DNA of 32,826 bases, taken from Nitrosopumilaceae archaeon. GTDB lineage: Archaea; Thermoproteota; Nitrososphaeria; Nitrososphaerales; Nitrosopumilaceae. The stretch is taken from assembly GCA_011523285.1 (NCBI GenBank), contig WTHC01000014.1, positions 1-32,826 on the forward strand, read 5' to 3'. The notes beneath the pieces are model-generated. The model saw only the letters and a list, made by a program, of their open reading frames with translations. It had not been told where the DNA came from and did no database searches. The stretch's first letter is position 1; the number at the start of each line of letters is the position of its first letter. Shown in pieces: positions 8,507 through 17,478 of the stretch. The position numbers and the translations under genes were made by a program.

Positions 8507-9457
8507 TTATTTTAGGATTATTTCATCAATAAGATTTGAAATATCAGTAGAGGGATTATGATTAGAATCAGAAATTTTTGTAGAGGCTGGAGATATATTT
8601 TTGTGGCTGATAGTTATATCATTCAATCTGTCTTGATAAGAAGAAATTATGTTATTTTGATAAAAAACCCCGATGGGGATTTTGTGACCAAATTCATGAG
8701 ATTTGATCAAGATTTTATTCAGTTTTTCATATTGTGTTAATTTATTATCTCGATCACTGATTATTGGATCGTAAGTACTTTGGTTTAGTTTGTAATATGA
8801 TTGCGACGAAAATGTATTTGCAGAATTAACTGTATGCATATCATCATTATAAGTTGGACATGGTTGAATAACATCTATGAAGGATAAACCTTTATGAGAA
8901 ATTGCTGAAATTATTAAATTTTTAAGGTGTTGTATATCAAATGAGTGGCCCCTAGCTACAAATGTGAAGCCGGTGACAATAGCTAATTCAATTGGATTGA
9001 TACTACAATTAATATTTTTATTTATGCTGTTTTTAGTTTTAATACCTTGACTCAAAGTAGGAGATGGTTGACCTTTGGTCAGGCCATAAACTCCATTATT
9101 AAAAATTATATAAGTCATGTCAACATTTCTACGCCCAGCCGCTACAAAGTGTCCGGCACCAATTCCTAATCCATCACCATCACCACCAAGAGCTATTACT
9201 GTAATTTGTGGATTTGATATTTTAGCACCTTGTGCAAATGGTAGAACTCTGCCGTGTATAGTATGTATTCCATAAGTATTAATAAAATGTGGCGTCTTAC
9301 CAGAACAACCAATTCCTGAAAAAATTACGGCATTATGATTTGCAATATTTAATTCGCATAGTGCCATTTGTATCGAATTAAGAATACCAAAATCACCACA
9401 ACCTGCACACCAATCATTATGAATGTCAGTTTTGTAATCAGAAATATTATTGGCCAT
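8507..9457 (-). CDS. korB: 2-oxoacid:ferredoxin oxidoreductase, beta subunit
   Basis: This is the thiamine-diphosphate subunit of a CoA-dependent 2-oxoacid:ferredoxin oxidoreductase. Candidate [4Fe-4S] ligands are C17 and C20 (WCAGCGDFG), C51 (GIGCSGK) and C200 (IQPCPTYN). The ThDP/Mg motif is GGDGDGLGIG (about 91-100) with N120-N121, followed by YGLTKGQPSPT typical of the family. Length is 316 aa. Its start overlaps the end of the alpha gene by 11 bases, so the two are coupled. Whether it takes pyruvate, 2-oxoglutarate or several oxoacids cannot be settled; the symbol korB is used loosely. Confidence 0.9.
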   Translation of the reverse strand: MANNISDYKTDIHNDWCAGCGDFGILNSIQMALCELNIANHNAVIFSGIGCSGKTPHFINTYGIHTIHGRVLPFAQGAKISNPQITVIALGGDGDGLGIGAGHFVAAGRRNVDMTYIIFNNGVYGLTKGQPSPTLSQGIKTKNSINKNINCSINPIELAIVTGFTFVARGHSFDIQHLKNLIISAISHKGLSFIDVIQPCPTYNDDMHTVNSANTFSSQSYYKLNQSTYDPIISDRDNKLTQYEKLNKILIKSHEFGHKIPIGVFYQNNIISSYQDRLNDITISHKNISPASTKISDSNHNPSTDISNLIDEIILK

Positions 9458-11342
9458 GAGTTAAAACAATTTCTTTGTTTGATTTCTTGGAAAATATATT
9501 TTGTAGGGATTGATATATTTCTGTGCATGTTATAGGTCTTCCAGTATATTTTAGAATATAATAATCTATATCACGTGATAAATTTTGTTTAAACAGTTTT
9601 CCTAGTTGATGAGTTTTATTAGCTTCAATATCTATTATTATTGTTACATCATCTAAGACAGAACGTATGTGTTCGGTTGGAAATGGATGGAGTAATTTAA
9701 TCTGTAAGAATCCAACGTGTATGTTTATTTTTTCCAGCATTTTGATTGCATCTAATATAGGTCCAGTAGTTGAACCCCAACTTATAATACAGTGTTTACT
9801 GATTTTGTGCAATATGATTTGTTGTGATTTTGGAACTGTTTTCACTATAAGATCGAGGCGAGATATGCGTTTGTCCATCATTTCAGTTCTACAAATAGGA
9901 TCTTCAGTTATATGTCCATATTCATCGCTTTCGTCTCCAGTATTCCAAAATATTCCGTTAATCATACCTAATGTCGATCGTGGAGATATACCATCATCAG
10001 TAATTTGAAATCTTTTATAATGTTTATTATTAATTTCTTTTAATAATTTACCTCTCATTATTTTTATTTGATCTGAATCAAATTTATTACAAGTAATTAT
10101 GGAACTCGCAATGAATTTATCAACCATATGAATTACAGGCACTTGATATATTTCAGAAAAATTAAAACATATAGTAGTATCATAAAAACTTTCTTCAATG
10201 TTACCAGATGCATAAACTATCATTGGAAATTCACCATGGCCTGCATGTATTGCAAATAATAAATCTTCTTGTCCATGACGTGTTGGTAATCCAGTAGATG
10301 GTCCACTCCTTTGGTATAATGTTATCACAATAGGCACTTCGTTTATTCCAGCCCATCCAAGAGATTCCACCATTAATGAAAATCCAGGGCCAGATGTAGA
10401 AGTAGATGAGCGTACTCCTGTTAATGAGCTTCCTATAGCCATACAAATAGCTGAAATTTCATCTTCTGATTGTATTATAGTGACTTCGTCTGGCTTATTA
10501 TTATTAACAAATCCTTTGGATTCCATGTACAAACACTCATCTGTGGCAGGTGTTATTGGATAATATGATTGAAATCTACAACCTGCAATTATTTTACCTA
10601 GCGCAATACTTTCGTGGCCTTTAATCAGCATTCTATTTGCGGGAGCACATTGTTGCATAATGACATCAATTCTTGTGAGATAATTTATAGCATAATCGTA
10701 TGCATATTTAGATATTTGGATAGTATTTTTAATAACATTAGATTTTTTATTGAATATTTTTGTTATTGTTTTCAATATGAATGAAAATGAAATATTGAGA
10801 AGTCCTAATGATAATGATACATAAATAATATTAAATGAACGTGAAGAATAAATCATGTTATTATTTATTTTAGATGTGTGACTTTGTATATCATGTAATG
10901 AGATAGGACATAATGTGATATTTCTGTCTTTAGCTGTTTCTAGTAGTCCTCGTATAGAAAATACTTTCTCTTTTTTTTGTAAGTAATTTCTTAGCCTCGA
11001 ATTGAAGTAATTGTCAATTGTTTTAATTTCTGTGATTTTGATATTCAATATCCTTTGATCAAAAATAATCATACCACCGTCCAAAACATCTTGAGTATGT
11101 CTAATTATGGTTTCTGCATCTATACCAACTAACATGTTTATGTTATTTGTAGTAGAATTTATCTTAGTATTTGATAGTCGTACTTCATAGTAGCTGTGTT
11201 CTCCTTTTATATTAGAGTGATATTCACGCTTACCAAATATATAATAACCATACAATGCACATGTATTAGAAAAAATGTTAGCAGCTGTGTCAACTCCGCT
11301 TCCTTGAGGGCCTCCGATCAACCAGGTATAATCAAAGTTCAT
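9447..11342 (-). CDS. korA: 2-oxoacid:ferredoxin oxidoreductase, fused gamma-alpha subunit
   Basis: This fused subunit has an N-terminal gamma domain (GGPQGSGVDTAANIF at about 10-24) and an alpha domain from about residue 240. The alpha domain contains YPITPATDE (261-269), the conserved YPITP loop used in CoA/oxoacid chemistry in crenarchaeal two-subunit enzymes. The 631-aa length matches those gamma-alpha fusions. With the adjacent beta subunit it forms the complete enzyme that oxidises, or reductively makes, 2-oxoacids with ferredoxin. The linker near 160-205 is hydrophobic and Asn/Lys-rich. An FAD oxidoreductase lies 57 bases upstream on the same strand. Confidence 0.9.
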   Translation of the reverse strand: MNFDYTWLIGGPQGSGVDTAANIFSNTCALYGYYIFGKREYHSNIKGEHSYYEVRLSNTKINSTTNNINMLVGIDAETIIRHTQDVLDGGMIIFDQRILNIKITEIKTIDNYFNSRLRNYLQKKEKVFSIRGLLETAKDRNITLCPISLHDIQSHTSKINNNMIYSSRSFNIIYVSLSLGLLNISFSFILKTITKIFNKKSNVIKNTIQISKYAYDYAINYLTRIDVIMQQCAPANRMLIKGHESIALGKIIAGCRFQSYYPITPATDECLYMESKGFVNNNKPDEVTIIQSEDEISAICMAIGSSLTGVRSSTSTSGPGFSLMVESLGWAGINEVPIVITLYQRSGPSTGLPTRHGQEDLLFAIHAGHGEFPMIVYASGNIEESFYDTTICFNFSEIYQVPVIHMVDKFIASSIITCNKFDSDQIKIMRGKLLKEINNKHYKRFQITDDGISPRSTLGMINGIFWNTGDESDEYGHITEDPICRTEMMDKRISRLDLIVKTVPKSQQIILHKISKHCIISWGSTTGPILDAIKMLEKINIHVGFLQIKLLHPFPTEHIRSVLDDVTIIIDIEANKTHQLGKLFKQNLSRDIDYYILKYTGRPITCTEIYQSLQNIFSKKSNKEIVLTHGQ

Positions 11343-11399
11343 TACATTCTAAACAACGAGTTACTAATATAATCATATAATTGAGCATAATAGTTAATA

Positions 11400-12689
11400 C
11401 TAATTACTTGTGTTTAATATTTTATCATAATCCCAAATATTTGTATAATTTTTTTTAATTTTTATAAATCCTTTTTCATGAAGTTTAGTTACAATCGATG
11501 CAGAATATACTGGGGCGCCTGTTGCTCCTGGAGAATTATAATTAATTATATGTAAAGAATTATGATCATATAATTCCAATACATCATTCATAAATGTTCC
11601 ATCATTTAGTATTATTTGACTTCTGATACCAGAAGTGCCTTTAGTAACAAAATATTTAGGATCTACATCTGGAATAAATTTTTTGATTCTATTTATCATG
11701 TATGTTTTAGATATTGAACTCAAAAATTCTTTAGACGCTAACGTTAAAAAATCACTGTTGAAAATAATTTTTAGTGTATTTGCTTTTATATGCTTAAATA
11801 AATAAAAGATATCACGAAAATTATTAATCCAACCATCATAGGTTTCAGGTGTTATTACTGGTAGTGCAGTAGGTCCAATTTCAGTATTACCATTAGATTT
11901 TTTGATCCAATGTGGATCCAAAAATGGATATTCCTCAAATTCCGGTACTGAATAAATATTGGTATTAACCAAATTACCATGATGGGTAGATGCAATGATA
12001 TAATCGCCCCTAAAATTAATAGTAGAATATTCATTAGCTAGATTAAATTTGTGTGCCAGATCTAATGAATAGCCACCAGCACAATTGATAACAAAGTTGG
12101 CAATGATTTCTCTACCATTTTTGAATATTAATTTAGTGTGATCTGGATAATTAATTATGTTTTTGATTTCAAAATTAAAAAAGAAATCGGTCATATTTTT
12201 TTCAGAGTAATTTTTCATAACATTTGTCAACATGCCATAATCAGTAGAAACATCTCTAGTACAATATATGCCAGAATAACATTTTACATGTGGTTCTTTT
12301 GTAGATATTTGATTATGATCAAATAGATATAATTCAGTCTCATCTAGACCGTTTTCAACCCCCCAATTCAAATATTTTTCTAATGTATTATGTTGTTTTT
12401 CATTAATTGCAACTTCGATTGTACCAACTTTCATCCACGGGATGTTGTTTTTTAACGCCAATAATTTCCATAGATCATGAGATAACAATGTAGATTTAGC
12501 TATAGTCTTTTTTTGTGGATTAATATAAAATGGAGAGTGGACAACACCAGTATTTCTGCTACTGGCATGTTGTGCTTCACAATGTTCTTTATCAAATACA
12601 CAAATTCGAAGTGAAGTTAATGTCGATAGCCAATATGATAATGTGGTTCCCAATATTCCGGATCCTATAATGGCAATATCATATTTCAT
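11400..12689 (-). CDS. FAD-dependent oxidoreductase, L-2-hydroxyglutarate oxidase (LhgO)-like
   Basis: This DAO-fold flavoprotein of 429 aa begins with the FAD-binding motif DIAIIGSGILGTTLSYWLS and has SSRNTGVVHSPFYINPQK, the characteristic LhgO/L-2-HG dehydrogenase segment in the first 70 residues. It also has FVINCAGGYSLDLAHKF and, near the C-terminus, NYNSPGATGAPVYSASI. The family oxidises L-2-hydroxyglutarate or related 2-hydroxyacids to 2-oxoacids. I use ATG 12689; the longer ORF starts at TTG 12707. It lies upstream of the oxoacid:ferredoxin oxidoreductase genes on the same strand, so its product could feed them (inference). Malate or another hydroxyacid is an alternative substrate. Confidence 0.8.
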   Translation of the reverse strand: MKYDIAIIGSGILGTTLSYWLSTLTSLRICVFDKEHCEAQHASSRNTGVVHSPFYINPQKKTIAKSTLLSHDLWKLLALKNNIPWMKVGTIEVAINEKQHNTLEKYLNWGVENGLDETELYLFDHNQISTKEPHVKCYSGIYCTRDVSTDYGMLTNVMKNYSEKNMTDFFFNFEIKNIINYPDHTKLIFKNGREIIANFVINCAGGYSLDLAHKFNLANEYSTINFRGDYIIASTHHGNLVNTNIYSVPEFEEYPFLDPHWIKKSNGNTEIGPTALPVITPETYDGWINNFRDIFYLFKHIKANTLKIIFNSDFLTLASKEFLSSISKTYMINRIKKFIPDVDPKYFVTKGTSGIRSQIILNDGTFMNDVLELYDHNSLHIINYNSPGATGAPVYSASIVTKLHEKGFIKIKKNYTNIWDYDKILNTSN

Positions 12690-12720
12690 TATGTGATTTA
12701 ATATCAATAGGTTAAAAATG

Positions 12721-12815
12721 CGCCGGGAGAGAGATTTGAACTCTCGTATTCAACAGAATACGCGCTTTCTGGAAACGTTCCAGGCGCGCGCCATTCCAGG
12801 CTAGGCGATCCCGGC
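12721..12815 (-). tRNA. tRNA-Ser(GGA) with 11-nt intron at 37/38
   Basis: On the minus strand a full type II cloverleaf can be folded. The acceptor is GCCGGGA / TCCCGGC with discriminator G73. The D stem is GCC/GGC with loop TAGCCTGGAAT. The anticodon stem is CGCGC / GCGCG. The variable arm is GTATTC-TGTT-GAATAC. The T arm is GAGAG-TTCAAAT-CTCTC. The long variable arm together with G73 identifies serine and not leucine. Removing the 11-base intron leaves the loop CTGGAAA with anticodon GGA (UCU/UCC codons). CCA is not encoded. A T-run (TTTTTA) lies just downstream and a TATA-like box about 30 bases upstream. Confidence 0.95.
12767..12777 (-). other. tRNA-Ser intron, CGTTTCCAGAA
   Basis: In the precursor, CTGG of the anticodon loop can pair with CCAG of the intron, leaving AAC and AAA as three-base bulges. 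This is a relaxed bulge-helix-bulge. Cutting after the second base of each bulge removes exactly CGTTTCCAGAA and restores a seven-base anticodon loop. The outer helix collapses into a small loop, so this is the minimal form handled by archaeal splicing endonuclease. Confidence 0.85.
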
Positions 12816-12841
12816 ATGATTTTAATTACCTAAAAAATAGG

Positions 12842-12851
12842 AAAAATATAA
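12842..12851 (-). promoter_or_regulatory. Candidate TATA box for tRNA-Ser
   Basis: The minus strand reads TTATATTTTT about 27-36 bases upstream of the tRNA 5' end, at the expected distance for TBP binding if transcription begins a few bases before the mature tRNA. No mapping data are available. Confidence 0.5.
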
Positions 12852-12869
12852 GCATTTAGATTTCGAAAA

Positions 12870-13307
12870 TCATTGAATGATATTGATAATTATAGATGAG
12901 GTTGTTAGATTATTTAGATTATCTATAGCTGACGACGTTATTTTGTATCTACCTACAGATAGTGTATCTTTATTATTTTTTATTTGATCCCAAATAATTG
13001 TTTTTGTATTTTGAGGATCTAAATATACTGTCTTGTTATCTATAGATGAAGCATATAATGATCTCCCTCCCAAACTGGTTATTTTAAATAACATTTCAGT
13101 AAATTTCAGTTTAGTAGTTCCTGAATTTATTAAATGAATGGTAACTTTTTCTCCGATTCTAAAATTTGTTTTTTCTGTTATAATAGATAATGATGAACCT
13201 TCTACAAATTTAAGTTGTTTTGTACTGTCTATGTTCATAAATAATAAACCAACAAACATACATGAAATGGATCCTATTATAATACTAACAACGAAGCTTG
13301 AATTCAA
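12870..13307 (-). CDS. Small membrane-anchored/exported protein with Ig-like (BsuPI-like) domain
   Basis: This is a 145-aa protein with an N-terminal hydrophobic helix (about 5-25, VVSIIIGSISCMFVGLLFM) acting as a signal or anchor. It is followed by a beta-rich domain: INSGTTKLKF, a segment TKTIIWDQ and SVGRYKITSSA. This order of strands resembles intracellular-proteinase-inhibitor/BsuPI-like domains, but the match is by eye and weak. It starts at TTG immediately after the Cbf5 stop, so it is probably the last gene of the spc-derived operon. The function is unknown; the domain would face outside the cytoplasmic membrane. Confidence 0.65.
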   Translation of the reverse strand: MNSSFVVSIIIGSISCMFVGLLFMNIDSTKQLKFVEGSSLSIITEKTNFRIGEKVTIHLINSGTTKLKFTEMLFKITSLGGRSLYASSIDNKTVYLDPQNTKTIIWDQIKNNKDTLSVGRYKITSSAIDNLNNLTTSSIIINIIQ

Positions 13308-14306
13308 TTACATCTTAGTGCGCCAGTTTTTTTGATATGTTTTTGGTGTCATTATTATGCGTTTAGTTTTAAACGCATATCCTTTTGTACTTTTAATAAT
13401 CTCATTTTCAGACATTATTGATTCTGCAAGAGCAACTATTTCGTATTTTAATGTATAAATTGCAACTAAATCACCTTTTTTAATTTTTGGTGAAATGTAT
13501 ATGATCCCTGGTATTGCAAGCTGAGCGCCATGGCATAATGCGTCTACTGCAGAATCTAGTATGACAACAGCTTTAATTTCGCTTAAGGCTGCCTCTATAG
13601 GCAGTATTATTTTCTGTAATTTAGAATAGGTATTCTTTTGTGTCCATGATTCATATGCGTCCATTAGCTCATGAAGGGTTACAAGATGATTATCATTTTC
13701 ATTGAATTGGCTGACTTGATTTCGTCTCAATTCTATCATAGTAGCTCCACTTCCAAGTAATTCTCCAATATCATACAATAATTTACGTATATATGTTCCA
13801 CTTTCACATAGAATGCGAATTAATATCAAATTATCTTTTTTTTCTATTAGCTCTATATCAAATATTTTTCTAATTCGAGTTTGACGTAATACAGACGAGC
13901 GTTGTGGTGGTTTTTGATATATGTTACCAGAAAATTTTGACAATACAGAAGTTATTTTTTCCTTTGTAAAAAAAGAATGAAGTCTACCTATCGCATGGTA
14001 TTCTTTTGCACCTAAGTGAAGTATGTTTAATGCTTTTGTTGCATCATTTAATCCAATAGGCAGCACTCCAGAGACCAATGGATCTAATGTACCGCTATGC
14101 CCAGCTTTAGATATTTTAAGAATTTGTTTAACAGTAGAAACAATTTCATGAGAAGTTTGCCCCGGAGGTTTATCCAGTAGTATAAAACCATATTTCATAA
14201 GTCGGTCCATATTGAATTTGGGGTCAATGTCGTACGATAATTGTGTATTCTGGTCATGAATATCGTTATTTACATGTATTAGTTTTTCAAATTGTTTTAA
14301 TTTCAA
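13308..14306 (-). CDS. cbf5: rRNA/tRNA pseudouridine synthase Cbf5
   Basis: Cbf5 is the catalytic component of archaeal H/ACA RNPs and can also make pseudouridine 55 in tRNA. The TruB-type catalytic motif AGHSGTLDPLVSG places the nucleophile at D75; GFILLDKPPGQTSHE (about 40-54) is the family's first motif, and CESGTYIRKLLYDIG follows. The C-terminal part (about 250-325, with GDLVAIYTLKYEIVALAE) is a PUA domain. The 332-aa length fits archaeal Cbf5. Its start overlaps the Cmk stop by four bases, the usual place for cbf5 at the end of the archaeal spc operon. Confidence 0.95.
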   Translation of the reverse strand: MKLKQFEKLIHVNNDIHDQNTQLSYDIDPKFNMDRLMKYGFILLDKPPGQTSHEIVSTVKQILKISKAGHSGTLDPLVSGVLPIGLNDATKALNILHLGAKEYHAIGRLHSFFTKEKITSVLSKFSGNIYQKPPQRSSVLRQTRIRKIFDIELIEKKDNLILIRILCESGTYIRKLLYDIGELLGSGATMIELRRNQVSQFNENDNHLVTLHELMDAYESWTQKNTYSKLQKIILPIEAALSEIKAVVILDSAVDALCHGAQLAIPGIIYISPKIKKGDLVAIYTLKYEIVALAESIMSENEIIKSTKGYAFKTKRIIMTPKTYQKNWRTKM

Positions 14307-14863
14307 AGTAAATTACGCACTGTAGATTTAGCTATTTTTAGCACTTCATTAGCACTAAGATTACTTGTATCAATTATTTTGTCAAATATTGTATTATCAT
14401 CTTTAAAATCTATACCATATAATTTTTTATATAATGATTTATTTTCAGCATATCTTTTCTTAACTATTTTTAATGCTTGTTCTACGTTTACATTATCTCT
14501 TATTTTCATTCTTTCAGCACTATTTTGATGCGATCCAAATAACCATATTTTGATACCTCCATCAACAAGCCATGGTAATGTATAACTAGTAATTACAACT
14601 CCTCCTTTTTGGAAAATTTCTTTAAGTTTCTGATCTACTATTTTATCATATTGAAAATTTTGCTGTCTAAAATTTAAAAAGTCCATACCTTCTTCTGTAT
14701 CCCACCAATCATTACCTTGTATTTTAAAACCTTGTTCTTTTGCTAGTTCTTTTAGTGCATCACCTCCACTAATATATTGCAAATCAAATTCAGTAGCGAG
14801 ACCTTTGGCGATAGTAGTTTTTCCTATTGCAGGAGGTCCAGAAATTATTATTGATTTAATCAA
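14303..14863 (-). CDS. cmk: Cytidylate kinase (archaeal Cmk)
   Basis: This enzyme phosphorylates CMP/dCMP. The P-loop is GPPAIGKTT (9-17), followed by YISGGDALKELAKEQG, the archaeal CMP-binding segment, and DWWDTEEGMDFL. A lid region with arginines (SAERMKIRDNV and KKRYAENKSLYKKLYG) follows. The 186-aa length is normal. Four-base overlaps with both the DUF106 gene upstream and cbf5 downstream indicate tight translational coupling in the archaeal secY-adkA-DUF106-cmk-cbf5 order. Confidence 0.93.
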   Translation of the reverse strand: MIKSIIISGPPAIGKTTIAKGLATEFDLQYISGGDALKELAKEQGFKIQGNDWWDTEEGMDFLNFRQQNFQYDKIVDQKLKEIFQKGGVVITSYTLPWLVDGGIKIWLFGSHQNSAERMKIRDNVNVEQALKIVKKRYAENKSLYKKLYGIDFKDDNTIFDKIIDTSNLSANEVLKIAKSTVRNLL

Positions 14864-15486
14864 TTGATATCCATGGATGTTTTTGTTAGTTTCATTATAA
14901 TACCACTAAAAGCTATAGATGATAAAAAATACCACGCCCAGAAATATATTTCATTTTCCTCAGTGCATATTTTACCATCTATTTGTTCGTTTGTACACGT
15001 AAGCTGGAAGAAATCACCAGGTATTATGTTTAAAGATATTGGAGAAACAGCTACAGTGTAAGAAAACAAAGGAGGCAAAACAAAATAAAACATCAATATA
15101 AGTGGTACAAATGTTATTAACATAGGTCGCATATTCATTTGCATCATTTCCATATTCAGTTTATTCATGTACATAGATTTTTTATTTAATTCTGCTTGCT
15201 TCGCTGAATCTTTATTTCTAAATGCAGCTATACGTTCTTTTTGCCAGGCTCGAGTTTCTTTAGTTATTCTACGAAGCTTATCTTGATCAACTAATTTTTT
15301 GCGTATAGCAGAGTTAAATAAATTCAATAAGATTGAGAAGCCGATTATCCCCAGTACAGACGGTATAGTGCCTTTTATTATCGGATCTGCACTTCCTAAA
15401 GGACCTTCACGAGAACCAAAAATATCTATCTGCAAGTATATGGATTCGAAAAATAACATAATGAAGTCAAATTCCATGTAAATCAT
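14860..15486 (-). CDS. DUF106 membrane protein (EMC3/TMCO1/YidC-like insertase)
   Basis: This integral membrane protein of the Oxa1/YidC superfamily is thought to help insert membrane proteins together with SecY. It has an N-terminal membrane segment near 44-60 (VLGIIGFSILLNLF), a charged cytosolic coiled coil (RKKLVDQDKLRRITKETR onward, about 62-112) with KSMYMNKLNMEMMQMNMRP, a hydrophobic helix LITFVPLILMFYFVLPPLF (about 124-142) and a C-terminal helix around 180-197. The cytosolic loop containing a Met-rich run fits the DUF106 pattern. It overlaps adkA and cmk by four bases each, as in many archaeal spc operons. Confidence 0.9.
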   Translation of the reverse strand: MIYMEFDFIMLFFESIYLQIDIFGSREGPLGSADPIIKGTIPSVLGIIGFSILLNLFNSAIRKKLVDQDKLRRITKETRAWQKERIAAFRNKDSAKQAELNKKSMYMNKLNMEMMQMNMRPMLITFVPLILMFYFVLPPLFSYTVAVSPISLNIIPGDFFQLTCTNEQIDGKICTEENEIYFWAWYFLSSIAFSGIIMKLTKTSMDIN

Positions 15487-16061
15487 AAACCTATGGCTTT
15501 TATTATATATTCTGCGACATCTTTAATGTTACCTTCCTTATTTAATACAGATATAATTGGAGAACCTGATAGAACGGAACAACTTGACAACATAGCTTCT
15601 TGTACAGCCATCTCTTTTTTGATAGATTCTATTGATGTGATTATTCTACTTCGCGTCGTATCATTCATTCTCCTATTATAAATTTCTTCAGGTCGTGCAG
15701 ATACTGAAATAAAATTAGCTGGTTTTATAATCTTCAGTACATATTCTGGTAAACCTGGATAAAATCCAGCAGCAGTCGAGATGAATGCATGAGTATCTAT
15801 TATAACAACTTTATCATTAAAATTGGCTATTTGCTGGGCCGCTAATAATTGTAGTTTTTTTTGTTCTTCAATTGACAATTTACGTATATCATCTCGATCT
15901 TTTATGTTATTTTTTTTAGCTTCTTCCAACATAATAGTTCCAAAACTATAAACAGAAACAGTAGTTTGTTTCATATTTAGTAACTCTACTATTGTAGAAA
16001 CTAAAGTTGTTTTACCAACTCCAGGAATGCCTACTATTACAACTCTTTTACTTTCTACCAA
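15483..16061 (-). CDS. adkA: Adenylate kinase, archaeal type
   Basis: Archaeal AdkA interconverts ATP, ADP and AMP. The P-loop GIPGVGKTTL follows VVIVG at the N-terminus, and KRRMND-like arginines (YNRRMNDTTRSR) lie in the lid. DTHAFISTAAGFYPGLPEYV is typical of the archaeal trimeric form. The ORF opens at TTG 16073, but TTG 16061 (MVESKRVVIVG) leaves a shorter overlap with secY and a family-like N-terminus; GTG 16070 is another option. The gene follows secY directly and overlaps the DUF106 gene by four bases. Confidence 0.93.
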   Translation of the reverse strand: MVESKRVVIVGIPGVGKTTLVSTIVELLNMKQTTVSVYSFGTIMLEEAKKNNIKDRDDIRKLSIEEQKKLQLLAAQQIANFNDKVVIIDTHAFISTAAGFYPGLPEYVLKIIKPANFISVSARPEEIYNRRMNDTTRSRIITSIESIKKEMAVQEAMLSSCSVLSGSPIISVLNKEGNIKDVAEYIIKAIGL

Positions 16062-17478
16062 GCAATGCACCAAGACGTGGCATGACTATTTCAACTTGTT
16101 CCTTGACCAATTGGTTATAGTAATTTATCAAGATATCTACTAATAATAGAAGTCCTATTCCAGTTCCAAAAACACCCAAAACATCAGATATGCCTGCTAG
16201 AGCTCCCAGAATCATAGAACCTATAATTGTTACAGCAGAGATGTATTTATTGAGTAATAACTCTATTGGTTTGTTAGATCTTCTAAATCCAGGTATTTGG
16301 ACATCAGCATCTAATAAATTTTTAGCTGCGTTTTTTGGAGATAAACCACCTAATTCTACCCATAATCGTCCAAAAATTACTACTATCACTATCATGAAAA
16401 TTATATACCCTATAGCACGCAAAGGATCTAAAGCTGCTGTTTCTATTCCTCTAGGTGGAGTTACGTAGTATATCAACCCCCCAATCGGAGTGGATGGATT
16501 TGTTGGATCAAATTGTCCTATTATATTCATAATCACATTGCTATTATTTGAATTAAAATTTGCCCAAAATATTTGTCCTATGAATACAGCGTTTGCTGTT
16601 AATGCTGATGCAAGAATAACAGGTATATTTGAAACATACATTAACTTAATTGGATATACTGCAGAAAAACCACGATATTTAGTTGAAATTATAGGGATCT
16701 CTACTTTCATACCTTGAGTATAAATTAAAATGAGCAGTATTCCTATAGTGAGTAATAAACCGAAAACACTTGGAAGTTGATTGGAACGAAATATAATATC
16801 ATACATGTCGCCTTGCATGATAGATTGGCCAATATATGGCAATATTCCAATAGTACCACCATCACCAGCAGGCAGTGGACTAAAAACACTCCATAAAATT
16901 TGTTGAGCTACACCTGCCATTATAAAAAGACTAATGCCACTTCCTAATCCCCAACCTTTTTGAATTAATTCATCTAACATCATTATTATTATCGATGCAC
17001 TCATAAGTTGTCCTACTAAAATGTACAAGGTAGATGGTTCAGATATTCCAGGTCCATAAACAGCAGTTCCGTAAACAATTGATTCAACTATAATTACTAC
17101 ATATGTAACTAATTTAGTTGCAGTTTGAAATACACCTCTTTCAGTGGGTTTTTTAAAATCAAAGTTAAGTATCTCCGAGCCTTTCAATAATTGCATTAAT
17201 AATCCTGCAGTCACGATTGGTCCAATACCTAATTCAATCAATGTACCTTGCTGTGACGCAAAAATGACACGTGCAAAAGCTAGAAAATCAAAGTCAGGAG
17301 TAGATGCGCCATATAATGGTGTCTGTCCCATCACCATATAGATAAGTAATGCGACGCCACACCACAGCAATCTATTTTGTAATGGTAATTTTTTTCTAGG
17401 TTTTGGAACTTGTGGCAAATATGGTTCTGATTTTTGTACGATAGTTCTAATCAGAGTTGTGGCGGTACATTCAGTCAT
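16048..17478 (-). CDS. secY: Preprotein translocase subunit SecY
   Basis: SecY is the channel-forming subunit of the Sec translocon. The 476-aa sequence shows about ten hydrophobic segments. These begin with NRLLWCGVALLIYMVMGQTP (TM1 followed by the plug region) and the GIGPIVTAGLLMQLLKGSEI segment that lines the lateral gate. The conserved cytosolic loop PGFRRSNKPIELLLNKYI is near the C-terminus. The start lies 8 bases inside uL15 and the stop inside the adkA ORF. The partner SecE gene is at 26161 in this window. Confidence 0.97.
   Translation of the reverse strand: MTECTATTLIRTIVQKSEPYLPQVPKPRKKLPLQNRLLWCGVALLIYMVMGQTPLYGASTPDFDFLAFARVIFASQQGTLIELGIGPIVTAGLLMQLLKGSEILNFDFKKPTERGVFQTATKLVTYVVIIVESIVYGTAVYGPGISEPSTLYILVGQLMSASIIIMMLDELIQKGWGLGSGISLFIMAGVAQQILWSVFSPLPAGDGGTIGILPYIGQSIMQGDMYDIIFRSNQLPSVFGLLLTIGILLILIYTQGMKVEIPIISTKYRGFSAVYPIKLMYVSNIPVILASALTANAVFIGQIFWANFNSNNSNVIMNIIGQFDPTNPSTPIGGLIYYVTPPRGIETAALDPLRAIGYIIFMIVIVVIFGRLWVELGGLSPKNAAKNLLDADVQIPGFRRSNKPIELLLNKYISAVTIIGSMILGALAGISDVLGVFGTGIGLLLLVDILINYYNQLVKEQVEIVMPRLGALLGRK

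Noticed and set aside
8663-8682. CCCC-GAT-GGGG hairpin flanked by A and T runs
   Set aside because: It sits within the coding sequence of korB, the stem is only four pairs before a mismatch, and it is probably coincidental.
12721-12815. tRNA-Leu identity for the type II tRNA
   Set aside because: The discriminator is G and the spliced anticodon is GGA, both serine features.
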